Shown piece after piece: positions 1 to 8,831 of a stretch of DNA of 64,000 nucleotides. How positions within the stretch are numbered: the stretch's first letter is position 1; each line of letters begins with the position of its first letter. Location of the stretch: positions 3,806,001 to 3,870,000 of the forward strand of contig NZ_CP028083.1 in NCBI RefSeq assembly GCF_005491425.1. The letters are read 5' to 3'. The notes beneath the pieces are model-generated. The model was not told where the DNA came from. It searched no databases and worked only from the letters and a program-made list of their open reading frames with translations. The DNA comes from Lysinibacillus sp. SGAir0095 (lineage in GTDB: Bacteria > Bacillota > Bacilli > Bacillales_A > Planococcaceae). A program made the translations under genes and the position numbers.

Positions 1-17
1 TAAAATAGAACAAAAGC

Positions 18-62
18 GGCAAGTATATTAGATAAGCTATTCTTATTTTTAATACACTTGCC
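18..62. terminator. Terminator-like hairpin at left edge
   Basis: Arms GGCAAGTATATTA and TAATACACTTGCC pair over 13 positions with one G-U pair. The leftward side is followed by a broken T-rich run (CTTTTGTTCT). It probably ends a gene lying beyond the left edge. No gene is visible between here and 238. Confidence 0.35.
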
Positions 63-237
63 TTCTTTCAATCCAAATTTATACAGATTATACAATTAGG
101 TACTAAAGTAATGTTACGGCAATGTAAATTTTATAAGTTTCAAGTCGAATTTTGTATAGATTTTATAAATATTTTGTTATGATGATTTAGGTTTAATTTA
201 ACTTTTTAAATTCACACGTATACCAGGGGGCAATTCC

Positions 238-858
238 ATGTTTAGTTCAAGAAAACCAGATCCATTTTTCTTATCGCTACATAAAATAGCAGAAAATATG
301 AGAGAAGCTGTACATTACGCTAGAGATTTCAAAATTGAAACGATTGCTGATTTAAAAGAACTTAGCGTTAAAATGAAGAAATACGAAACAGATGGAGACC
401 ATTTAATTCACGAGTTAATCGTGATGTTAAACAAATCTTTCATGACACCTATTGAGCGTGAAGACATTTTAGCTTTAGCTAATAAAATGGATGATGTATT
501 AGATGGAGCAGAGCATTGTGTAGCGCACTTTGAAATGTTCTCATTTACGGAAATTGACGAATCCATGGTTAAATTCCTTGACTATATTACAAAAAGCGCA
601 GATGAAATCGTTGCTGCAACTGACCTTTTGAATAAAAAAGATCTAATTGCAATGCGTAAACACATAATCCTTATTAAGGATTATGAACGTGAATGCGATG
701 AAATTTCTCGTTCATCAACAAAACAGCTGTTCTTAAAAGAAAAGGATCCAATCCGTTTAATTAAAATGCGTGACATCTACGACCAATTAGAAGAGATTGC
801 GGACTCATGTCAAGATGTAGCAAACACATTAGAAACAATTATTATGCGTAACGCGTAA
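238..858 (+). CDS. DUF47 family (PhoU-like) phosphate transport accessory protein
   Basis: A 206-residue, wholly alpha-helical cytoplasmic protein of the DUF47/PhoU_div family (B. subtilis YkaA type). Members sit beside Pit-type phosphate carriers and are thought to modulate them. The acidic helical repeats (for example ETDGDHLIHEL near residue 50 and YERECDEI near 150) match the metal-binding ExxxD pattern of PhoU-like proteins. ATG is preceded by AGGGGG. The stop lies 17 bases before the pit start, so the two genes form an operon. The regulatory role is family knowledge, not something the sequence proves. Confidence 0.9.
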   Translation: MFSSRKPDPFFLSLHKIAENMREAVHYARDFKIETIADLKELSVKMKKYETDGDHLIHELIVMLNKSFMTPIEREDILALANKMDDVLDGAEHCVAHFEMFSFTEIDESMVKFLDYITKSADEIVAATDLLNKKDLIAMRKHIILIKDYERECDEISRSSTKQLFLKEKDPIRLIKMRDIYDQLEEIADSCQDVANTLETIIMRNA

Positions 859-875
859 GAGTCAGGAGTTTTAAA

Positions 876-1892
876 ATGGATACTATATTAATACTGACAA
901 TATTAGTCGTAATTTTTGCATTAGCATTCGACTTTATTAACGGTTTCCATGATACAGCAAACGCAATTGCTACTTCTGTTTCTACTCGTGCATTGCCACC
1001 ACGCGTTGCTGTGTTATTAGCTGCCGTTATGAACTTTCTCGGGGCAATTACATTTGTGGGTGTTGCGAAAGCAATTGCCAAGGATATCGTTGATCCTTTT
1101 TCGTTAAATGCTACTGCAGATGATACAACTGGAACAATCGTTATCTTAGCAGCCTTGCTTTCTGCTATTACTTGGAACTTACTTACATGGTACTTCGGCA
1201 TTCCATCAAGTTCTTCTCATACCTTAATCGGTTCAATTGCCGGTGCTGCTATTGCTGCAGCAGGTTTTAGCATTTTAAATTATAACGGGTTCACAAGTAT
1301 ATTAATCGGTTTAGTTGCTTCGCCATTTTTGGCATTAGCCATCGGTTTTATATTTATGTCCATATTCAAATTACTGTTTAAAAATCTAAACCTTTACCGA
1401 ACAAATAAAGGTTTCCGTACATTACAAATTGTTACTGCCGCAATTCAAGCCTTTACTCACGGTACAAATGATGCTCAAAAAGCAATGGGTATTATTACAA
1501 TGGCTTTAATCGCAGCAGGTTTACAAACAACAGACGAAGTTCAGGAATGGGTTCGAATTGCCTGTGCCATTGCAATGGGGCTTGGAACTTCAATTGGTGG
1601 TTATAAAATCATTAAAACTGTTGGCGGTAAAATTATGAAAATCCGTCCAGTAAACGGGGTTGCTGCTGACTTAGCATCTGCATCGATTATTTTTGGAGCA
1701 ACTATTATCCATTTACCTGTATCAACAACACACGTAATCTCCTCTGCCATTATGGGGGTAGGGTCTGCACAACGTGTTAAAGGCGTTAAATGGGGCGTTG
1801 CACGTAAGATTGTCCTAACTTGGCTTATTACAATGCCAATTTCGGCTGTAATGGCGGGAATCATGTTCTTAATTTTAAATTTATTCTTCTAA
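876..1892 (+). CDS. pit: PiT family inorganic phosphate transporter
   Basis: A 338-residue integral membrane protein of the PiT (PF01384) family, which imports metal-phosphate driven by the ion gradient. The two family signature repeats are visible: FDFINGFHDTANAIATSVSTR near residue 20 and TAAIQAFTHGTNDAQKAMG near residue 195, each with the GxxD/NDA core. About ten hydrophobic segments are apparent. It follows the DUF47 gene with an SD (AGGAG) in the 17-base gap and ends just before a strong hairpin. Length is typical for Gram-positive Pit. Whether phosphate or sulfate is carried cannot be read with certainty, but DUF47 partnership favours phosphate. Confidence 0.93.
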   Translation: MDTILILTILVVIFALAFDFINGFHDTANAIATSVSTRALPPRVAVLLAAVMNFLGAITFVGVAKAIAKDIVDPFSLNATADDTTGTIVILAALLSAITWNLLTWYFGIPSSSSHTLIGSIAGAAIAAAGFSILNYNGFTSILIGLVASPFLALAIGFIFMSIFKLLFKNLNLYRTNKGFRTLQIVTAAIQAFTHGTNDAQKAMGIITMALIAAGLQTTDEVQEWVRIACAIAMGLGTSIGGYKIIKTVGGKIMKIRPVNGVAADLASASIIFGATIIHLPVSTTHVISSAIMGVGSAQRVKGVKWGVARKIVLTWLITMPISAVMAGIMFLILNLFF

Positions 1893-1898
1893 AATGAT

Positions 1899-1930
1899 AA
1901 AAACCAAACGATTGATTTCGTTTGGTTTTT
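1899..1930. terminator. Bidirectional intrinsic terminator
   Basis: Arms AAACCAAACG and CGTTTGGTTT flank a short loop, with A and T runs outside. It serves pit from the left and the small leftward membrane gene from the right. Confidence 0.85.
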
Positions 1931-1934
1931 ATTT

Positions 1935-2114
1935 TTAATGCATATCTATATCGATAATTTTGTGTTTTTCAAGGATAGAACTCGAGACTTCTTCTTCCCC
2001 ATTATTTGTTTTAGGTTCATATGTGTTAAAGAATATTTGCATGGCTACTACAATTAATATACAAACTAATATTATGAATCCTACGAAGTATATTGCTACC
2101 TTTTTTCCATTCAT
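1935..2114 (-). CDS. Small single-pass membrane protein, unknown
   Basis: A 59-residue protein that I do not recognise. It has a short basic N-terminus (MNGKKVA), one hydrophobic segment (about residues 6-29) and an acidic tail (EEEVSS, IIDIDMH), so the tail should face outward. A TTG one codon upstream also opens the frame, but AAAGGAG lies 8 bases before the ATG, so I start at the ATG. It follows the 152-residue hypothetical gene with a 13-base gap, suggesting co-transcription. Typical Bacillales small membrane protein with no assignable function. Confidence 0.6.
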   Translation of the reverse strand: MNGKKVAIYFVGFIILVCILIVVAMQIFFNTYEPKTNNGEEEVSSSILEKHKIIDIDMH

Positions 2115-2127
2115 CAAAGCTACTCCT

Positions 2128-2586
2128 TTATTTCTTCAGCTTAAATCCTTCTTCCAGTAAATATTCTACTGCTGCTTCACGTGTTCCAAATGTCTCTTCA
2201 AGATTTTCTTGATAATAAATATTCCAATCACGTCTATGATGTCTTAGCTCTAATGTTATACCATCTCTAGAAGTCCAATTCTCTACAACTGGTATATCTA
2301 AGTCTTCTGATAAAAATTCAATGGCGTCAAGAATGATCTCACGTAATTCCAATTCACTAAAATCACGGATATTGACTAATCCCCTGTCATTTGCCATTTT
2401 ATCATATTTCAGTAAATCCCCTACATAAACAAAACCATTTCCATTTGGATGTAATTTTTCAACAACAATCGTTTTTTCATATAAACTGTCCTCAAAATGA
2501 TAGTTTACTCGTTTCATGGATATCTCTTTTTTTGTTAGCTCTGGAAATGATTCAATAATCTCCTGTTTTTGTTCAAATGTTAACAT
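2128..2586 (-). CDS. Conserved hypothetical protein
   Basis: A 152-residue acidic soluble protein without signal peptide or membrane segment. I do not recognise the family. It begins MLTFEQKQEIIESFPEL, contains a beta-rich middle (KTIVVEKLHPNGNGFVYVGDL) and ends in a basic helix (EGFKLKK). The ATG is preceded by AAAAAAGGAG at good spacing. The close downstream small membrane gene suggests a two-gene operon sharing the terminator at 1899. Composition resembles its neighbours, with no sign of transfer. Confidence 0.7.
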   Translation of the reverse strand: MLTFEQKQEIIESFPELTKKEISMKRVNYHFEDSLYEKTIVVEKLHPNGNGFVYVGDLLKYDKMANDRGLVNIRDFSELELREIILDAIEFLSEDLDIPVVENWTSRDGITLELRHHRRDWNIYYQENLEETFGTREAAVEYLLEEGFKLKK

Positions 2587-2662
2587 TTATAAAATGAACT
2601 CCTTTTTTGCTAATGTTGACATAACTTCATTTTACTTTTCTACAATACACTAAAATGAAATA

Positions 2663-2689
2663 CAGTACACCCTTATAGGAGGTATACTG
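2663..2689 (-). terminator. Probable terminator of the AI-2E-type exporter gene
   Basis: Leftward hairpin: CAGTATACC and GGTGTACTG pair with one G-U around a 9-base loop. The following stretch is only moderately T-rich, so strength is uncertain. Confidence 0.4.
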
Positions 2690-2707
2690 CAATTCGTTTT
2701 AATCCTT

Positions 2708-3787
2708 TTAAACTGATTTGGTTGCTGCTTCCTTTATCTTTTTTCGTTCTTCGTATATATTTTTTACGACTGCTTTAATAACAGCATAAGTTGGAATCGC
2801 GATTATGATGAATAAAAAGCCCCCGATATTTCCTGCCGCTAATACAATCGTGATTACTGTTAACGGATGAACATCCAACGATTTACCCATAATATTCGGG
2901 GTAATTAAGTTACTCTCTAGCTGTTGGGCAACTAATGTAATAATTGCTACCCACACGACTAAGATAGGGTCTTGAATTACAGCCATAACAAGTGCCGGTG
3001 CTAACGAAATCCATGGTCCTATAAACGGAATCATATTCATAAAGAAAGCAAATAGTGCAAACAACAATGCATAGTCCAGTTCAATAATCATGTACCCGAT
3101 ATACATCATCGTTGCAAGGATTAAACTTATCAACACTTGACCCTGCACATAATTTCTTAACACATTATCAATATCTGCTAAAGTCTCTTTTATCCAAGTA
3201 CGTCTTTCCCCGGCAAAGAGATTATAAATATTTGGCGCGAACTTCTCATGGTCCTTCAGCATGTATATAAAGAAAAACGGCACTAGGATTAATGTAAAAG
3301 TGGCAGATACTGTTCCACTGACAAAGCCTACAATGTACTTGCTGCCTGTCATCATAATACTTTGAATAGAGCTTGAAACGGAATCCACAAAGGTTTCAAC
3401 CTGTGGTGGTAGATTATCCTTATTTTCTAAAACAATGTCGGCTGCATCCATAATTTTATCTTCGATGTATGGAGCATTTTTCACTAATTTATTCACCTGA
3501 TCAGAAATTGGATTCCCAATCATCAACAGAATTCCTGTTACAATACCCGCCAACAATAAGACAATTGTTAGCATACTTGCCCATCTTGGTGCACCCTTTT
3601 TTTCCAGAACTCTCTGCAACGGCTCTGAAATATAATAAAGGACCCCACCTAATAATAGTGGAATAAAAATCGTTTTGATAATGATATAGAGCGGACTAAA
3701 TATCCAATGAATTTCAACCACATATTTAATAATTAGCAGTGCTATGATCATACCAATTCCAACTTGGAACCAGACTTTTTTTGTCAC
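2708..3787 (-). CDS. AI-2E family (PF01594) membrane transporter
   Basis: A 359-residue polytopic membrane protein of the AI-2E/UPF0118 family. It shows two N-terminal hydrophobic segments (about 8-60), a long extracellular stretch, and a C-terminal cluster of membrane segments with the family motif region NMIPFIGPWISLAPA and the QQLESNLITPNIMGKSL loop near residue 290. Family members include exporters of AI-2 and Na+(Li+)/H+ antiporters, so the substrate is open. The frame opens at a TTG at 3793, but AGAGGTG lies 7 bases before the GTG at 3787, which I take as the start. It stands alone between terminators. Confidence 0.85.
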   Translation of the reverse strand: MTKKVWFQVGIGMIIALLIIKYVVEIHWIFSPLYIIIKTIFIPLLLGGVLYYISEPLQRVLEKKGAPRWASMLTIVLLLAGIVTGILLMIGNPISDQVNKLVKNAPYIEDKIMDAADIVLENKDNLPPQVETFVDSVSSSIQSIMMTGSKYIVGFVSGTVSATFTLILVPFFFIYMLKDHEKFAPNIYNLFAGERRTWIKETLADIDNVLRNYVQGQVLISLILATMMYIGYMIIELDYALLFALFAFFMNMIPFIGPWISLAPALVMAVIQDPILVVWVAIITLVAQQLESNLITPNIMGKSLDVHPLTVITIVLAAGNIGGFLFIIIAIPTYAVIKAVVKNIYEERKKIKEAATKSV

Positions 3788-3950
3788 TAACAATCACCTC
3801 TTCCAATATTGTTGCATTGATAATTATTTCCTATTCATCCATGACGGACTAATTTTATCATTCTCTTATGTATACTTCATCCAGAACACTACATCTATAT
3901 TTTCCCAATTTATAAAATTTAATCTAATTTCTATTATATCTTATCAGATT

Positions 3951-3985
3951 AAAAAACTCTCGGAAAAAAATTCCCGAGAGTTTTC
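3951..3985. terminator. Intrinsic terminator after the oligoendopeptidase gene
   Basis: Stem CTCTCGG/CCGAGAG with flanking A and T tracts on both sides, directly after the leftward stop at 3991. Confidence 0.8.
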
Positions 3986-3990
3986 TCTTA

Positions 3991-5688
3991 TTATAAATTT
4001 GTATCATCTACAGAGTTTAAATATTCTTCAATTGCATCAATAACAGATTCTACACAGCCATCATCAAATGGTGAAATTAACCCAGCTTCTTTTACTAGCT
4101 TAGTGAATGACATAGATCCACCTAGCTGGCAAAGGTGAAGATAATCCTTCCATGCAGATTCAAAGTCTTCTCTTGAGCGTTTCCAGAATTGGAATGCACA
4201 CACTTGAGCAAGCGTATAATCGATGTAATAGAATGGGCTTGCATATATATGTCCTTGACGTTGCCAGAAGCCACCCGCTTCTAAATATTCATACCCATCA
4301 TAATCACGATGTGGTAAATATTTATTTTCAATTTCTTTCCATGCTTGTTTACGCTGAGCTGGTGCCATAGCTGGGTTTTCATAAACAACATGCTGGAACT
4401 CATCTACTGCCACTCCATAAGGCAAGAATAATAATCCACTTGCTAAGTGTGAGAATTTATATTTCTCCGTTTCTTCTTTAAAGAATAATTCCATCCATGG
4501 CCATGTGAAGAATTCCATACTCATCGAGTGAATTTCAGCAGACTCATATGTTGGCCATAAATATTCAGGTATCCCGATATTGCGGCTTGAGTATACTTGG
4601 AATGCATGTCCTGCTTCATGTGTTAGTACATCAATGTCACCAGAAGTGCCATTAAAGTTTGAGAAGATAAATGGTGAATCATAATTATCTATGAAAGTAC
4701 AATAACCACCACTTTCTTTCCCTTTCTTCGCTTCTAAATCCATTAAATCGCGATCAATCATATAATTGAAAAACTCTCCTGTTTCAGTCGAAAGCTCTTC
4801 ATACATTTTTTTACCGTTTGCTACAATCCATTCCGGACTGCCTTGTGGCTTAGCATTCCCCGTTAAATAGTTCAGACCCTCATCATAATACTTGAAGTCA
4901 CTCACGCCAATACGTTTTGCTTGGCGTTCATATAGCTTCGTTGCAAGAGGTACAATTAATTTTTGCACCTGGTCTCTAAAATTCGAAACCATTTCCGCAT
5001 TATAATCAATACGGTTCATATTGACATAACCTAATTCAACGTAATTTTTGTAGCCCAAAGTCGTAGCAATTTTATGGCGCAGCTGAACTAATTGATCATA
5101 AATATCGTCAAATTTTTCACCGTTTTCGTTAAAGAAGTTAAAACGAGCTTCCATTGCTTGTTTACGAACATCACGATCCGTAGATTCACCATACGGAGTA
5201 AGCTGTGCAAGAGTTAATGTTTTTCCATCAAATTCAATTTGAGCTGAGGCTACTAGCTTGTTATATTCAGACACAAGTTTGTTTTCTTGTTGCATTAACT
5301 CAATAATTTCTGGAGAGAATCCTTTAATTTGATTTTCTGCTAATGCAAAAAGTTGTGTTCCCCATTTTTCTTCTAATAGACCTCTGTAAGGTGTTTTAAC
5401 AAGTTCTGTATAATACTCAAATAGAAGCTCTTCAAATTGCGGCTCCATTTCATCTAAAACATCTCTTTCCTTTTGGTAAAACTCGTCATTTGTATCAATT
5501 GAAGCACGAATATATACAAGATTAGCCTGTGTTGAGAAGTCATTGCGATATTCATTTATCTTTTCAATTACTTCGCTTTGTGCTTCAACTGAATCCGCAT
5601 TTTTAAATTGTTCTATTAACGTTCTTACTTTATCCTTTAATTCATCTAAATTCGGTCTTTTATATTCATACTCTTTAAAAGTTACCAT
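3991..5688 (-). CDS. M3 family oligoendopeptidase
   Basis: A 565-residue cytosolic zinc metallopeptidase of family M3 (PepF/oligoendopeptidase group), which trims short peptides. The HExxH motif appears as THEAGHAF near residue 358, with the third ligand in the downstream YESAEIHSMSMEF helix. Length fits the approximately 560-residue M3 subfamily found in Bacillales. The frame is open 23 codons further upstream, but AGAGGGGTG sits before the ATG at 5688 and the family begins at this MVTFKEYEY region. It is monocistronic with its own terminator. Its role is probably peptide turnover alongside the Opp importers further on, which is inference. Confidence 0.9.
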   Translation of the reverse strand: MVTFKEYEYKRPNLDELKDKVRTLIEQFKNADSVEAQSEVIEKINEYRNDFSTQANLVYIRASIDTNDEFYQKERDVLDEMEPQFEELLFEYYTELVKTPYRGLLEEKWGTQLFALAENQIKGFSPEIIELMQQENKLVSEYNKLVASAQIEFDGKTLTLAQLTPYGESTDRDVRKQAMEARFNFFNENGEKFDDIYDQLVQLRHKIATTLGYKNYVELGYVNMNRIDYNAEMVSNFRDQVQKLIVPLATKLYERQAKRIGVSDFKYYDEGLNYLTGNAKPQGSPEWIVANGKKMYEELSTETGEFFNYMIDRDLMDLEAKKGKESGGYCTFIDNYDSPFIFSNFNGTSGDIDVLTHEAGHAFQVYSSRNIGIPEYLWPTYESAEIHSMSMEFFTWPWMELFFKEETEKYKFSHLASGLLFLPYGVAVDEFQHVVYENPAMAPAQRKQAWKEIENKYLPHRDYDGYEYLEAGGFWQRQGHIYASPFYYIDYTLAQVCAFQFWKRSREDFESAWKDYLHLCQLGGSMSFTKLVKEAGLISPFDDGCVESVIDAIEEYLNSVDDTNL

Positions 5689-5888
5689 TCTCTTACACAC
5701 CCCTCTAATATTTAGCAATTCGAAGTTTACCATTCTATTATTACCGATTTCTACCAAAAGAGCAACTATTCTGATAATTGTTTTGTAATTTATCAGTAAA
5801 ATTTTCTATTTATTTAATTGTATATATGCTAAATCCTATTATCTGTTATTAACCTATTCATGTTTTTAAAAGAATTTTGTCTTTTATA

Positions 5889-5932
5889 CAAAATAAATAC
5901 CCCAGTAGCAATTAAACACTACTGAGGTTTAT
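5889..5932 (-). terminator. Intrinsic terminator after yebC/yeeN
   Basis: Leftward hairpin CCTCAGTAG/CTACTGGGG (one G-U pair) followed by TATTTATTTTG. It lies 15 bases after the stop at 5948. Confidence 0.7.
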
Positions 5933-5947
5933 GATTTATTCAGACTA

Positions 5948-6667
5948 TTATTCGCCTAAATCAGCGTTAAAATATACGCGTTGAACATCTTCTAGATCTT
6001 CTAAAGCATCAATCATTTTTTCGAATTTCGCTGCATCGTCTCCAGATAATGCTACTTCTGTTTGAGGAAGCATAGTCAGCTCGGCTACTGTAAATTCAGT
6101 GATTCCTGCTGCCTTAAATGCTTCTTGAGCTGCATGGAATTGATCTGGTTCCGCGTAAACGATGACGTTGTCTTCTTCTTCAAATACATCACGTGTATCA
6201 ACATCAGCTTCTAATAGAATTTCTAATACTTCATCAGCTGTTTTTCCTTCAATCCCAAATACGGCAGTTGAGTCGAACATATAAGTAACTGAACCCGATA
6301 CTCCCATGTTTCCTCCGTTTTTTCCGAATGCAGCACGCACGTCGGAAGCAGTACGGTTTACATTGTTTGTTAGGGCATCAACGATAACCATCGTTCCACC
6401 TACACCAAATCCTTCATAACGTAACTCGTCATAGTCTTCTCCGCCAGCACCTTTAGCTTTGTCGATTGCTTTATCGATTATATGCTTTGGTACATTGTAT
6501 GTTTTAGCACGTTCTAAAACAAACTTTAAGGCTGAGTTTGATTCTGGATCTGGTTCGCCTTTTTTCGCAGCTACATAAATTTCAGTCCCGAATTTAGCGT
6601 AAATACGACTTGTATTTTTGTCTTTTTCGGCTTTCTTATCTTTAATGTTATTCCATTTACGACCCAT
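5948..6667 (-). CDS. yeeN: YebC/PmpR family protein (YeeN type)
   Basis: A 239-residue protein of the YebC/PmpR (PF01709) family. These are long described as DNA-binding transcription factors and more recently as ribosome-associated factors that help translate difficult motifs. The N-terminus [20 protein letters not shown] is characteristic of the YeeN branch, not the AGHSKW branch. The three-domain family is covered end to end through [17 protein letters not shown]. Sixteen extra in-frame codons lie upstream, but the conserved MGRKW start with GAGAG before it is clearly right. It is monocistronic. A hairpin at 6713-6738 in the leader could be an attenuator. Confidence 0.92.
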   Translation of the reverse strand: MGRKWNNIKDKKAEKDKNTSRIYAKFGTEIYVAAKKGEPDPESNSALKFVLERAKTYNVPKHIIDKAIDKAKGAGGEDYDELRYEGFGVGGTMVIVDALTNNVNRTASDVRAAFGKNGGNMGVSGSVTYMFDSTAVFGIEGKTADEVLEILLEADVDTRDVFEEEDNVIVYAEPDQFHAAQEAFKAAGITEFTVAELTMLPQTEVALSGDDAAKFEKMIDALEDLEDVQRVYFNADLGE

Positions 6668-6712
6668 TAATTTCACTCTCTTTTCCGTAATATTAAATAT
6701 ATTTAAAAAACA

Positions 6713-6787
6713 CAACTCACCCCAAGAGGCTTGAGTTGCTGTTTTTTCTTATGCGGATATCCTTGTTACGTATACTTTGCTATCCGC
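6713..6787. other. Two hairpins between the metallopeptidase and yebC genes
   Basis: CAACTCA (6713-6719) pairs with TGAGTTG (6732-6738) and has T-rich flanks on both strands. GCGGATA (6753-6759) pairs with TATCCGC (6781-6787). They lie after the metallopeptidase stop and before the yebC start. They may be its terminator, or leader structure for yebC. I cannot decide between these from sequence alone. Confidence 0.45.
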
Positions 6788-6904
6788 GTAATTGAAGGTT
6801 AAAAGAAACCCTTAAAGTAAATGAGACTGTAATATTATACACTATTCTATTATTAAAGAAAAAGATGAAAGATGGTCCGAATTCAAATAAACTTCCATTA
6901 CTAA

Positions 6905-7759
6905 TTACAATTCATCTGCGCTAAATGTGTCTCCACCTTCAAGTGTGCCACTTTCAAAGCCCTTTTTGAACCAACGCACCCTTTGTTCACTTGTACCATG
7001 CGTAAAACTCTCTGGTACAATATACCCTTGCGCCTCCATTTGAAGAGTATCATCTCCAATTGCATTCGCAGCAGTCAACGCCTCTTCAATATCCCCAGTC
7101 TCTAAATAACCTAAATCCTGTACATGATTGGCCCAGACACCTGCATAATAATCTGCCTGCAACTCTAGTTTTACAGTCTGTGCATTATACTCCGCTTGAC
7201 TGACCTTATCATTTAGAGCATGCACCTGCTGGGAAGTACCTAGTAAGGTTTGTACATGGTGTCCTACTTCATGTGCCACAACATAAGCCATTGCGAAATC
7301 TCCCGGAGCCCCAAATCGGTTCTTAAGCTCCTGATAAAAACTAAGATCGATATATAATTTATAATCCGCTGGACAGTAAAACGGCCCAACAGCGGCACCA
7401 GCAACTCCACAGCCGGACTGAACACTGTCAGTAAACAATACTAGGCTTGGGTTTTCATAGGATAAACCTTGTTCCTGAAACAAATGTTGCCAAACATCCT
7501 CAGTATCAGCTAGCACTACTGAAACAAATTCCGCCAGTTCTTCTTCCTCGGCAGTCGGAACGTATTCGGTATTGCTTCCATTTTGAATCTGCCCTTGGTT
7601 TATCTGATTCAATACATCCCCAGCATCCCCACCATTTAGTAGCGTAAAAATAATAACGATAATAATTCCTACTCCACCGATACCGCCACCGATTACACCT
7701 TTACTCATTCCACGGCGATCTTCAACATTGCTACTTTTTCTTCTACCCTTAGTCTCCAT
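6905..7759 (-). CDS. YpfJ-type neutral zinc metallopeptidase (PF04228)
   Basis: A 284-residue protein with a basic cytoplasmic N-terminus (about 1-19), one membrane segment (about 22-42, GVIGGGIGGVGIIIVIIFTLL) and an exported catalytic domain. The zinc motif VVAHEVGHHVQ is near residue 165, and ELQADYYAGVW supplies the downstream acidic ligand. The family signature GCGVAGAAVGPFYCPADYKLY is present, with two cysteines that could form a disulfide. Length matches the family. GGAGGAG precedes the ATG closely. The physiological substrate of this family is unknown. It is monocistronic. Confidence 0.9.
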   Translation of the reverse strand: METKGRRKSSNVEDRRGMSKGVIGGGIGGVGIIIVIIFTLLNGGDAGDVLNQINQGQIQNGSNTEYVPTAEEEELAEFVSVVLADTEDVWQHLFQEQGLSYENPSLVLFTDSVQSGCGVAGAAVGPFYCPADYKLYIDLSFYQELKNRFGAPGDFAMAYVVAHEVGHHVQTLLGTSQQVHALNDKVSQAEYNAQTVKLELQADYYAGVWANHVQDLGYLETGDIEEALTAANAIGDDTLQMEAQGYIVPESFTHGTSEQRVRWFKKGFESGTLEGGDTFSADEL

Positions 7760-7857
7760 AGCTCTCCTCCAAAAAAAAGTACCTTTTCCTTAGTAATACC
7801 CGGTTTTTACTGGAACAGTACATTAAAAGCGAAAGAGATTTTTTAGATAACCAAGCT

Positions 7858-8319
7858 TTACTTTATTTCAGACAGAATTTTGTTTAGCAATGCTTCACAG
7901 CCCTCTACAACCAATTCATATGTTTCCTGAAAATCTCCTGTATAATAAGGATCTGGTACATCCTTTCCATGGGGTGTTAGGTCCAAGAATCTGAAAATTT
8001 TAGGGTGGTCTGGCTGCCCAAGCATTTCCCGTATGTTTTGGATATTACTATTGTCCATTCCTACGATATAATCAAATGTTTCAAAATCATCAGTTGAAAG
8101 CTGTCGACCTTTCATACCACTTGTTGAAATTCCAAATTCTTTTAGCTTTTCCCGAGTTCCCTTATGAGGTTGCTCCCCAACATGCCATGAACATGTCGCT
8201 GCAGAATCAACTTTAATGGCGCTACTTAAGCCCCTTTTTTCCACCATGTCACGCAATACTGCTTCAGCCATTGGTGAACGACAAATATTCCCTAGACAAA
8301 CAAAAAGAACACATACCAT
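7858..8319 (-). CDS. Low molecular weight protein-tyrosine phosphatase
   Basis: A 153-residue cytosolic phosphatase of the LMW-PTP family (B. subtilis YfkJ/YwlE relatives). The P-loop CLGNICRS (CX5R) is at residues 8-15, and the general-acid loop appears as DVPDPYYTGD near residue 120. It removes phosphate from tyrosine, or in YwlE-type members from arginine, and the P-loop alone does not separate these. Its start lies 2 bases after the GNAT stop and its SD (TGGAGGAG) is inside the GNAT end, so the two are translationally coupled. Confidence 0.92.
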   Translation of the reverse strand: MVCVLFVCLGNICRSPMAEAVLRDMVEKRGLSSAIKVDSAATCSWHVGEQPHKGTREKLKEFGISTSGMKGRQLSTDDFETFDYIVGMDNSNIQNIREMLGQPDHPKIFRFLDLTPHGKDVPDPYYTGDFQETYELVVEGCEALLNKILSEIK

Positions 8320-8321
8320 CT

Positions 8322-8777
8322 TTACTCCTCCAAATTTTTCTCATATATTTTTGCATGATGTCCAAATGGATCATAGGCTATGCCGTTTTCCTTCCAGCCT
8401 AACTTTTCATAAAAGCCATCTAAATTACTTTCTAAATATAGATTCTTAAAGCCAAGATTTTTGCTTTGTTCAGCACCATGCTGTAATAATCTAAATGCAA
8501 TTCCTTTTTTTCGATATTCCTCTTTTACATATAGACAAGCAAACCAAGGATATAAATCATGTCTGCTATTTATATCATTTCGAAGTAAAGCATATGTACC
8601 GACCATTTCTCCTTCTATCATCGCTACATAGAAGCGTGGGATGCCATCAGAACCATGAGAATTCTGCATACATTGCTCATAAAAAAGACGATTATTCTCG
8701 GAACCCCAATATCCCCAAAAGAGTTCGACTGCTTCATTAAAACGTTCGGATAGATCCTTTACGTCATGAATATCCAT
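8322..8777 (-). CDS. GNAT family N-acetyltransferase
   Basis: A 151-residue single-domain GNAT acyltransferase. The acetyl-CoA binding stretch is visible as LYVKEEYRKKGIAFRLLQHG (motif A, R/Q-x-x-G-x-A near residues 92-111), followed by NLYLESNLDGFYEKLGW, the usual motif B. The substrate cannot be inferred. It is the first gene of a tight two-gene operon with the phosphatase, which may hint at a shared protein-modification role, although such pairing is often incidental. Confidence 0.85.
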   Translation of the reverse strand: MDIHDVKDLSERFNEAVELFWGYWGSENNRLFYEQCMQNSHGSDGIPRFYVAMIEGEMVGTYALLRNDINSRHDLYPWFACLYVKEEYRKKGIAFRLLQHGAEQSKNLGFKNLYLESNLDGFYEKLGWKENGIAYDPFGHHAKIYEKNLEE

Positions 8778-8792
8778 TCTATTTTCCCCTTT

Positions 8793-8824
8793 TAAAAAAC
8801 ACTTTCCAGCAATAGGAAAGTGTT
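8793..8824 (-). terminator. Intrinsic terminator after plsC
   Basis: Stem AACACTTTCC/GGAAAGTGTT with a 7-base loop, followed leftward by TTTTTT. It begins 8 bases past the plsC stop. Confidence 0.85.
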
Positions 8825-8831
8825 AGTTGTA

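Noticed and set aside
842-1201. 119-codon leftward frame over the start of pit
   Set aside because: Antisense shadow of a strongly conserved transporter gene.
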